6,060 nt of DNA from contig NZ_PNOR01000075.1 of NCBI RefSeq assembly GCF_002869765.1, forward strand, positions 1 to 6,060. The letters are read 5' to 3'. This stretch comes from Deinococcus planocerae (lineage in GTDB: Bacteria; Deinococcota; Deinococci; Deinococcales; Deinococcaceae). The notes beneath the pieces are model-generated. The model made no database searches. It had not been told where the DNA came from and saw only the letters and a program-made list of their open reading frames with translations. The translations under genes were made by a program, and so were the position numbers. Shown one piece after another: positions 1 through 6,060 of this stretch (position 1 is the first letter of the stretch; each line of letters starts with the position of its first letter).

Positions 1-117
<117 letters not shown>

Positions 118-146
118 CAGACCCTAGCTGATCCAGGCGCATTCCT

Positions 147-582
147 GTGCTCACCCTGCACACCCCACGCCTGACCCGCCGTGGCCGCCGCGCACAACCG
201 CCGTCAACCCCGCCGCGCCTACAACCTCGCCGTCCTTCTGGAGGGGCGGGTGGTCGGCTGGCTGGGCTTCGGGCAGACTCCGGAACCCTCACCGCGCCGG
301 TTCGAGTTCGGGTACGCCTTGCTGCCGTCCGTGTGGGGCCGAGGCTCCATGACGGAAACTTTGGAGGCCGCCCTGGCGTTCATGTTCGGCCCGCTGGGGG
401 CGGACCTCGTTGTCGGGGCGTGCGAGACGGGCAACACGGCGTCCGTCCGGGTGATGGAGAGGGCCGGGATGCGTCTGGTTCACACCCGGAGCGAGGCAGA
501 GGCGGGCGCGGCGCGCGAGGTCTGCCGCTTCGTCATGGACCGGCCAGCCTGGCAACTCGTTCGAGGCACCGGCCTCCCCTGA
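147..582 (+). pseudogene. GNAT family N-acetyltransferase, internally deleted
   Basis: A GTG at 147 opens a frame reading MLTLHTPRLT, the usual first residues of RimJ-like GNAT proteins (beta-1). From about base 181 the homology continues in a different frame: YNLAVLLEGRVVGWLGFG, then EFGYALLPSVWGRGSMTE (the acetyl-CoA binding strand and loop), then NTASVRVMERAGMRLVHT, a typical GNAT C-terminal half ending at a TGA at 580-582. An in-frame TGA at 172-174 separates the two parts. Intact members carry roughly 55-65 residues between the N-terminal strand and this core (helices 1 and 2). These are missing here, so the gene has lost about 170-190 bases and its frame. A 133-residue protein could start at GTG 181 but would lack the N-terminal subdomain. 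Substrate unknown. The IS end lies about 22 bases upstream, so the original promoter is probably displaced too. The convergent neighbour ends only 16 bases away. Confidence 0.7.
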
Positions 583-595
583 GCGGCGCAGGGGA
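575..595. terminator. Hairpin between convergent genes
   Basis: TCCCCTG (575-581) pairs perfectly with CAGGGGA (589-595) around a 7-base loop. It covers the stop of the acetyltransferase remnant and sits 4 bases from the stop of the minus-strand gene. A symmetrical hairpin between convergent genes suits a two-way transcription end, but neither side has a T-run, so intrinsic termination is only possible, not shown. Confidence 0.35.
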
Positions 596-598
596 AGC

Positions 599-1018
599 TC
601 ACCCGTTGGGCAGGTTCTGCCACGGCGAGGGAGGAGGGGGCAGACTCACCGCGACCGTCACCACCGTCCCCTCCGGCGTCTGCGGGTCGATGTTCAGCCA
701 GTGGCTCACGAGCACGGGCGGATTGGGCTGCGGGTCGAGGGCCCGCACGAGCACCCGGCCCCGCGCGGGCACGAACACGCACCAGCCCTCCGGCGCGGCG
801 GCGAAGGAGCGCACCGGCAGGACGCTCTGGAGGCTCAGGTCCTCGGGGGTGGCCCAGTACTCCACGAGCAGGCAGGCGTACTCGCGGCCCAGGTCGTGGG
901 CGCCGAGGTCGAACCCGATCTCCACCGCGTCGGGCAGGCCGGGAATCAGGTTCGTCCACCCCGGAACCACGAGGCGCCCGCTGTGAAGGCTCTTGAAGTG
1001 CCCGGGAGGCTCGGTCAT
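599..1018 (-). CDS. Uncharacterised 139-residue soluble protein
   Basis: I do not recognise this protein. It starts at ATG 1018 (MTEPPGHFKSLHSG...) and stops at 599. A longer reading to 1240 exists, but the ATG at 1018 is preceded by a strong Shine-Dalgarno, and the extension overlaps another coding frame. There is no signal peptide or transmembrane segment. The composition suggests a beta-rich, probably cytoplasmic domain: alternating hydrophobic stretches such as REYACLLVEYWATPEDL and GWCVFVPARGRVLVRAL, and a Pro-rich, low-complexity tail (SLPPPPSPWQNLPNG). It has only two Cys, far apart. The start codon overlaps the stop of the upstream small membrane-protein gene (ATGA), so the two are almost surely co-translated. 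It converges on the acetyltransferase remnant and the pair diverges from dnaJ. Third codon positions are strongly G/C, supporting real coding. Confidence 0.75.
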   Translation of the reverse strand: MTEPPGHFKSLHSGRLVVPGWTNLIPGLPDAVEIGFDLGAHDLGREYACLLVEYWATPEDLSLQSVLPVRSFAAAPEGWCVFVPARGRVLVRALDPQPNPPVLVSHWLNIDPQTPEGTVVTVAVSLPPPPSPWQNLPNG

Positions 1019-1170
1019 GGAGAGCGGCCTTCCTCCTCCGGTCGTCCGCCGCGCGGCAGAGTCCGCACCAGAACGAACCCGACCGCGAGGAACAGCGGCG
1101 GCGTGAGGTTCACGGTGGTCTCGGCGTCCTTCTCGGGCGTCAGGGCGTTTTGCCCGCGGGAGGTGATCAT
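1015..1170 (-). CDS. Small single-helix membrane protein (51 residues), unknown function
   Basis: This ORF runs from ATG 1170 to TGA 1015. The product begins MITSRGQNALTPEKDAETTV, then has a hydrophobic stretch at about residues 22-38 (LTPPLFLAVGFVLVRTL), then a short tail RGGRPEEEGRSP. It looks like a one-pass membrane protein with a polar N-terminus of about 20 residues. The Arg residues after the helix would favour the C-terminus in the cytoplasm. Its stop overlaps the next gene's start as ATGA, a strong sign that both are real and form an operon. No clear Shine-Dalgarno precedes ATG 1170. Instead a TACGCT box ends 6 bases before the start, which suits a leaderless transcript. Function is unknown; it may be an anchor or partner for the 139-residue protein, which is inference from linkage only. 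Confidence 0.6.
   Translation of the reverse strand: MITSRGQNALTPEKDAETTVNLTPPLFLAVGFVLVRTLPRGGRPEEEGRSP
1028..1039 (-). promoter_or_regulatory. Strong ribosome binding site
   Basis: Read on the minus strand the bases are GGAGGAGGAAGG, ending 9 bases before ATG 1018. This purine-rich block fixes the start of the 139-residue gene. It lies inside the 3' end of the upstream 51-codon gene, where it encodes the Pro-Glu-Glu-Glu-Gly stretch, so translation of the two is probably coupled. Confidence 0.75.
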
Positions 1171-1176
1171 GCGCCC

Positions 1177-1182
1177 AGCGTA
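1177..1182 (-). promoter_or_regulatory. Possible leaderless -10 box for the minus-strand operon
   Basis: On the minus strand TACGCT fits the TANNNT pattern and ends 6 bases before ATG 1170, so transcription would start at or next to the start codon. I see no good -35 at the usual distance. The call rests on the -10/ATG spacing and the lack of a ribosome binding site. Confidence 0.35.
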
Positions 1183-1267
1183 CCCGCTCGGCCCGAATAC
1201 CAGCGCCCGCCTCCCCCCGGCACACCCCTAGGACACCCACGTTTCTTGAGTCCGGTCATGTTAACCT

Positions 1268-1279
1268 GGAGGGTGGAGG
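1268..1279 (+). promoter_or_regulatory. Ribosome binding site of dnaJ
   Basis: GGAGGGTGGAGG lies 12 bases before GTG 1292. It is 33 bases before the alternative ATG at 1313, so it favours the GTG start. A possible -10 (TAACCT, 1262-1267) is just upstream, but no convincing -35 goes with it and transcription would then begin inside this site, so I do not call a promoter in the 121-base gap shared with the divergent operon. Confidence 0.5.
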
Positions 1280-1291
1280 CCGGGTGCTCAC

Positions 1292-2437
<1,146 letters not shown>

Positions 2438-2450
2438 AGAGGCCGGGCGG

Positions 2451-2456
2451 TATGCT
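2451..2456 (+). promoter_or_regulatory. Leaderless -10 box for the lipoprotein gene
   Basis: TATGCT (TANNNT) is followed by 7 bases and then ATG 2464, with no ribosome binding site in between. This places the transcript start at the start codon. No clear -35 is seen upstream, where the dnaJ 3' end is coding. The same hexamer serves as the -10 of the prs promoter at 3194. Confidence 0.5.
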
Positions 2457-2463
2457 CGGCGGC

Positions 2464-2910
2464 ATGAGAACGCTGCCGGGTCTGCTCGCCCTGACCTGGC
2501 TGACGGCCTGCACGCAGGATGCGGGTCAGTCAATTCAACTGCGGGTCGTCACCGATTACAGCTCCAAGACACAGGTCTGTGATTTTCTCGTTGGGTCCCT
2601 GTCTTACGTGCCACCCGCTGGCAACGTCCCCCAGGCCGTGGTCGGGGCCTTCGCCCGCCCGGGAGAGGTGGTTGACGAGCGTTTTCAAGCCTCGTTCGGC
2701 TCCGCCCAGGAGTTTACCGCGTCCGCGCAGTGTCAGGTGTGGGTGAACTCGGACACCCAGCAGGGAGGTGTGACGACGGTGAGCCAGGTGGCCGTGACGC
2801 GCACGGTGACGGAGGAGGATTTCGCGCGTGGGCTCACGCTCCGCGTGACTCCTCCCACTGAGAGTGGGGAGCGCCCAGGTCTCGTGCTGGAACCGTCCGC
2901 CGCCCGCTGA
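2464..2910 (+). CDS. Small secreted lipoprotein, unknown function
   Basis: The 148-residue product has a lipoprotein signal peptide: MRTLPGLLALTWLTAC, with one Arg, a hydrophobic core and the lipobox LTAC, placing the lipidated Cys at residue 16. It should be exported and anchored in a membrane. The mature part is rich in Val, Thr, Ser and Gln with alternating polar/hydrophobic strands, suggesting a beta-sandwich. Cys 39 and Cys 90 could form a disulfide. No family recognised. An earlier in-frame GTG at 2434 overlaps the dnaJ stop, but would put about 10 residues before the signal peptide. ATG 2464 is preferred because it leaves a normal signal peptide and follows a TATGCT box by 7 bases. Codon use is visibly less GC-biased than in dnaJ or prs (gat, tac, tct, ttt, gtt appear often). 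That may reflect weak expression or later acquisition. Confidence 0.75.
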   Translation: MRTLPGLLALTWLTACTQDAGQSIQLRVVTDYSSKTQVCDFLVGSLSYVPPAGNVPQAVVGAFARPGEVVDERFQASFGSAQEFTASAQCQVWVNSDTQQGGVTTVSQVAVTRTVTEEDFARGLTLRVTPPTESGERPGLVLEPSAAR

Positions 2911-2927
2911 GCCTTCGAGCTTCCGGT

Positions 2928-2942
2928 GCCCGCCCGGCGGGC
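2928..2942. terminator. Short GC hairpin after the lipoprotein gene
   Basis: GCCCGC (2928-2933) pairs with GCGGGC (2937-2942) across a 3-base loop, 18 bases after the lipoprotein stop. There is no T-run on either strand, so it is only a weak candidate for a transcription end. In a genome this GC-rich such a hairpin can occur by chance. Confidence 0.25.
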
Positions 2943-2982
2943 TCGCGCAGGCCCGGAAAGGGCTGGAATCGCCGCACCGGCG

Positions 2983-3117
2983 TCACACCCCGGCCACCAC
3001 CAACCTGAGCCCCAGCCAGCCGAGGTGCTCTAGCACGGTCAGACTCAGCAGCGCGGCGAGGCCCGGCAGGTTCGCCCCATCCCGCAGGTCCGCAGCGGGA
3101 GCCAGGGCCCGGGCCAT
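2983..3117 (-). CDS. Possible 44-residue membrane protein
   Basis: On the minus strand, ATG 3117 to TGA 2983 encodes a short polar N-terminus ([17 protein letters not shown]) followed by one long hydrophobic segment at about residues 17-43 ([20 protein letters not shown]...). Most third codon positions (39 of 44 by hand count) are G or C, as in the real genes here. The frame stays open upstream, so the ATG is not forced, and the purine run before it (GGGGGAGC) sits too close to be a good ribosome binding site. No minus-strand promoter is obvious. It may be a small membrane protein, the end of a decayed gene, or chance in GC-rich DNA. It lies in the gap between the lipoprotein gene and the prs promoter. 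Confidence 0.3.
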   Translation of the reverse strand: MARALAPAADLRDGANLPGLAALLSLTVLEHLGWLGLRLVVAGV

Positions 3118-3169
3118 GCTCCCCCGGCGTGTTCCCTCCCCGGGGACGCCCGCGGCGCAAAAGCGGCCC

Positions 3170-3199
3170 GTGACACGTGCGCGGCGCGGCGGGTATGCT
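3170..3199 (+). promoter_or_regulatory. Promoter of prs
   Basis: GTGACA (3170-3175, five of six matches to TTGACA) and TATGCT (3194-3199, fits TANNNT) are 18 bases apart, a normal vegetative sigma-factor layout. Transcription would begin near 3206, leaving an untranslated leader of about 80 bases before prs. This is the only promoter in the window with both boxes recognisable. The leader shows no riboswitch motif I can identify. Confidence 0.55.
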
Positions 3200-3270
3200 G
3201 CTTCGCGGACGTTGGCAAACCACACAGTCTTGCGAGCACGGGGCTCTCCCGCGCTCCAGTTCCCGCCCCC

Positions 3271-3275
3271 GGAGG
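3271..3275 (+). promoter_or_regulatory. Ribosome binding site of prs
   Basis: GGAGG lies 10 bases before GTG 3286 and no other start codon nearby has one. It supports the 20-residue N-terminal extension over an internal start. Confidence 0.7.
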
Positions 3276-3285
3276 TTTCCCCACC

Positions 3286-4284
3286 GTGACCGTGCCCCAC
3301 CGCGCCCCTTCCGAGCGCCTGGCCGCCAGCCGCCGCCAGCCGTTGCTCGTCTTTTCCGGCCAGAGCAATCGCCCCCTCGCGCAGGCGATCTGCGACCACC
3401 TCGGCGTGCCGCTGGGCCAGAGCAAGACCGAGAAGTTCACGAACGACAACATCATCGTCCACTACGACGAGTCCCTGCGCGAGGGCGACGTGTTCATCGT
3501 GCAGACCTTTTCCACGCCCGTCAGCGACTCGATCATGGAGCTGATGCTGCTCATCGACGCGGCCAAGAGCGCGTCGGCGGGGCGGGTGACCGCCGTCATC
3601 CCGTACTACTCCTATGCCCGCAGCGACAAAAAGGACAGCCCGCGCATCTCCATCGCCGCGCGCCTGGTCGCCGACCTGATCCAGGAGGCCGGAGCCGACC
3701 GCGTGCTCACCATGACCCTGCACAGCTCGCAGGTGCACGGCTTTTTCAAGGTGCCCGTCGACCACCTCTCCGCCGACCGGGTGCTCAGCGCGCACTTCAA
3801 GTCCTGCGTGCCGAACGCCCACGAGGGCGTGGTTCTCGCCCCCGACGCGGGCAGCATCAAGCGGGCTTCTCAAATCGCCCGCCGCCTCGACTCCGGCCTC
3901 GCCATGATCGACAAAGAAAGGCTGTCGGATACCGAGGTCCGCCCCCGCGCCCTGATCGGCGAGGTGGAGGGCAAGACGGTCTTTATCGTGGACGACGAGA
4001 TCAGCACCGCCGGAAGCCTCGTCGAGACGGTGAACATCGCCCGCAACATGGGGGCCAGGGACGTGTACGTCGCCGTCACCCACGGCGTCTACACCGGCCC
4101 CGCCATCGAGCGCATCGCCGCCCTCGACGTGACCCAGGTCGCCAGCACGAACACCGTCTACGTCTCGCCTGAAAAGATCGCCGCCTCGAACGGCAAACTC
4201 GCCGTCCTCGACGTGGCCCCCCTCTTCGCCGACGCGATCACGAACATCCACGTCGGCCAGAGCGTGAGCACCCTCTTCGAGTAG
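3286..4284 (+). CDS. prs: Ribose-phosphate pyrophosphokinase (PRPP synthetase), divergent PRPP loop
   Basis: It transfers pyrophosphate from ATP to ribose 5-phosphate, making PRPP for purine, pyrimidine, NAD, His and Trp synthesis in the cytoplasm. The 332 residues align along their length with E. coli Prs. Matching parts are: [13 protein letters not shown] near the N-terminus; [37 protein letters not shown] (Arg 112, Asp 114 in the ATP-side loop); [10 protein letters not shown] (His 146); [10 protein letters not shown] (Asp 187); IDKER (Lys 210 and Arg 212, the catalytic flexible loop); and [12 protein letters not shown] (236-244) as the PRPP-binding loop. The last normally reads like DDMIDTGGT; here Ser 240 replaces the third Asp and Ala-Gly-Ser replaces Gly-Gly-Thr. 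The region after YARSDKK is one residue shorter than in E. coli, and Thr replaces Asp two residues before His 146. It has its own promoter and a hairpin after it, so it is probably transcribed alone. Confidence 0.9.
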   Translation: MTVPHRAPSERLAASRRQPLLVFSGQSNRPLAQAICDHLGVPLGQSKTEKFTNDNIIVHYDESLREGDVFIVQTFSTPVSDSIMELMLLIDAAKSASAGRVTAVIPYYSYARSDKKDSPRISIAARLVADLIQEAGADRVLTMTLHSSQVHGFFKVPVDHLSADRVLSAHFKSCVPNAHEGVVLAPDAGSIKRASQIARRLDSGLAMIDKERLSDTEVRPRALIGEVEGKTVFIVDDEISTAGSLVETVNIARNMGARDVYVAVTHGVYTGPAIERIAALDVTQVASTNTVYVSPEKIAASNGKLAVLDVAPLFADAITNIHVGQSVSTLFE

Positions 4285-4295
4285 GCGCCGCAAGC

Positions 4296-4331
4296 AGGGC
4301 GGGGACGCAGACGCACGGACCTCCCCGCCCT
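4296..4331 (+). terminator. Inverted repeat after prs, probable transcription end
   Basis: AGGGCGGGGA (4296-4305) is the perfect reverse complement of TCCCCGCCCT (4322-4331), a 10-bp GC-rich stem with a 16-base loop, starting 11 bases after the prs stop. Only a weak TTCC follows, so it is not a textbook intrinsic terminator. Its position and perfect pairing still make it the best transcription end for prs. Confidence 0.5.
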
Positions 4332-4377
4332 TCCGCGCGGGCTGGAGGCTAGCCCTGCGTATCCTCCCCTGCGCCCC

Positions 4378-4683
4378 ACGCTCCGGTCCTCGGTCGTCGG
4401 CCCCCTGACCCGGCACGGGCCGTTCGGGGACTGGTGGGAGGTCGGGCCCGTGGCCGTGCCCCTCTGCGGCGGCCAGCCCTTGCCCGTGACCCTCGTGGCG
4501 TTCGTGCCCCTGAGCCGCCGCGACCGGGAGGTCTACGTCGGGGTCGCCTGCGAGTGCGCCTGGGAGGAGGAACACGGCCCGCAACGCGTGTCCCGCCGGG
4601 GAGAGAGGCTTTTTTTTCCAGCCCGCGTCCCTCAGCGTTCCCTTCAGGCGGGCCGGATGTGCCTCCCCTCGCCGGATGCGTAG
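4378..4683 (+). pseudogene. Remnant of an uncharacterised (DUF6985-like) protein gene
   Basis: In one frame the sequence reads TLRSSVVGPLTRHGPFGDWW, continues through GGQPLPVTLVAFVP, then after a sudden junction gives SRRDREVYVGVACECAWEEE followed by HGPQRVSRRGERL. These resemble the start and C-terminal block of a bacterial family with a strand-rich N-terminus and a conserved Cys-x-Cys-x-Trp-Glu-x-Glu-His-Gly motif; DUF6985 is my best guess from memory. The frame has no start codon at the expected place (ACG at 4378), the roughly 40-60 residues normally between the two blocks are missing, and after RGERL (about 4609) the homology stops at a run of eight T (4610-4617). A 77-residue protein from GTG 4450 is possible but would lack the N-terminal strands. 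It fills the gap between prs and the App1-type gene. Confidence 0.5.
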
Positions 4684-4686
4684 ACT
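4681..4686 (+). promoter_or_regulatory. Possible -10 box for the App1-type gene
   Basis: TAGACT (TANNNT) ends 9 bases before ATG 4696 and no ribosome binding site precedes that ATG, which suits a leaderless or near-leaderless transcript. No -35 box is visible. Confidence 0.35.
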
Positions 4687-4695
4687 GACGCCCAG

Positions 4696-5799
<1,104 letters not shown>

Positions 5800-5820
5800 G
5801 GGAGGGCAGGGGAGGGGGGT

Positions 5821-5837
5821 GGCAAGCGTAGCTTGCC
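5821..5837. repeat. Perfect 7-bp hairpin, possible dispersed repeat or terminator
   Basis: GGCAAGC and GCTTGCC flank the 3-base loop GTA, 21 bases after the App1-type stop. The stem is perfect and the loop ideal, but no T-run follows. Such short stem-loops are often repeated between genes in Deinococcus; only a genome search would show that here. Confidence 0.45.
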
Positions 5838-5978
5838 CTGCTCACTCGGATTGGGAAAGAGTGCCAGGGCCTTTTGACGGGTCCCAACGCCCGGCCCGCT
5901 CACTCCCTCTGCTTCGCAGCTTTGCAAGTCGGGAGAGAAGGAGCTGTGCCCAGGTGACTCCTGCCTATCCGTCCCGAC
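5838..5978. other. Intergenic stretch with small inverted repeats, no gene seen
   Basis: No convincing ORF or RNA gene. It contains CTGC-TTC-GCAG (5909-5919) nested inside CTCCC (5903-5907) paired with GGGAG (5931-5935), so about 33 bases could fold as a two-part stem. The octamer GCTCACTC occurs twice about 60 bases apart (near 5839 and 5898). It resembles the inside of a small dispersed repeat more than coding DNA. Confidence 0.35.
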
Positions 5979-6011
5979 AAAAAGCGGGCCAGAGGATTCC
6001 CCCCGACCCGC
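5979..6011 (-). terminator. Intrinsic terminator for a leftward gene
   Basis: On the minus strand GCGGGTC (6011-6005) pairs with GGCCCGC (5990-5984) with one G-U pair, across a 14-base loop, and TTTTT (5983-5979) follows at once. This is the only textbook intrinsic terminator in the window and it works only leftwards. The gene it ends must lie to its right, convergent with the App1-type gene. Confidence 0.65.
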
Positions 6012-6035
6012 CCTGCCGAATGAAGCTCTGACCGC

Positions 6036-6060
6036 TTAGCCCTGCCCGCCGTTCCCGCCC
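6036..6060 (-). CDS. Probable C-terminal end of a leftward gene (partial)
   Basis: One minus-strand frame enters from the right edge and reads GGNGGQG before a TAA at 6038-6036, 24 bases before the terminator stem. The other two minus frames stay open through the terminator, so this frame is the likely one. A Gly-rich tail is too little to name the product. Confidence 0.3.

Noticed and set aside
147..986. 279-codon plus frame starting at the acetyltransferase start
   Set aside because: Only its first ten residues match a family; the rest is Arg/Gly/Pro-rich out-of-frame reading through the GNAT remnant and the antisense of the next gene.
599..1240. Longer 213-residue version of the minus-strand protein
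   Set aside because: The extra N-terminus overlaps the 51-codon gene in another frame, is Arg-rich, and lacks the strong ribosome binding site found at ATG 1018.
1246..1267. TTGAGT and TAACCT as a dnaJ promoter
   Set aside because: The boxes are only 10 bases apart, too close for a working sigma-factor promoter.
2983..4584. 533-codon minus-strand frame opposite prs
   Set aside because: Shadow of prs; only the last 44 codons, outside prs, look protein-like and are listed separately.
4591..4617. Intrinsic terminator at the eight-T run
   Set aside because: No stem of useful length lies directly before the T-run on the plus strand; on the minus strand it is an A-run.

Overview
This 6,060-base window looks like a piece of a Deinococcus chromosome. 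It is very GC-rich, with strong G/C bias at third codon positions. Several genes start at or just after a TANNNT -10 box with no ribosome binding site, the leaderless style common in Deinococcus. The protein set (type I DnaJ, PRPP synthetase, App1-type phosphatase) fits a free-living bacterium. The genus is inferred from style and protein resemblance; no database search was run.

Left part (1-1290). The window opens with the right end of an IS5-like insertion sequence: the last 33 residues of its transposase and a terminal end near base 124. About 22 bases further on is a GNAT acetyltransferase gene that appears broken by an internal deletion and frame change (147-582). Facing it on the minus strand is a two-gene operon of unknown function: a 51-residue single-helix membrane protein (1170-1015), overlapping by ATGA a 139-residue soluble protein (1018-599) with a strong Shine-Dalgarno sequence.

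Middle part (1292-4284). dnaJ (1292-2437) diverges from that operon. It is followed by a small lipoprotein gene (2464-2910) with its own leaderless promoter, then a 375-base gap. The gap holds a possible 44-codon membrane ORF on the minus strand and a recognisable -35/-10 promoter for prs (3286-4284), a PRPP synthetase with an unusual PRPP-binding loop. A 10-bp inverted repeat follows prs.

Right part (4285-6060). A second broken gene, a remnant of a protein family with a conserved Cys-Trp/Glu-His-Gly C-terminal block, occupies about 4378-4683. Next comes an intact App1/DUF2183 HAD-type phosphatase (4696-5799). The last 260 bases carry small hairpins and a leftward intrinsic terminator. The terminator probably belongs to a gene that enters from the right edge and ends at 6036.

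The intact genes serve separate housekeeping roles: protein folding, nucleotide precursor supply and probably lipid phosphate removal. They do not form one pathway. I do not see an obvious new defence or mobile system. The least described items are the minus-strand membrane/soluble gene pair and the two decaying genes.
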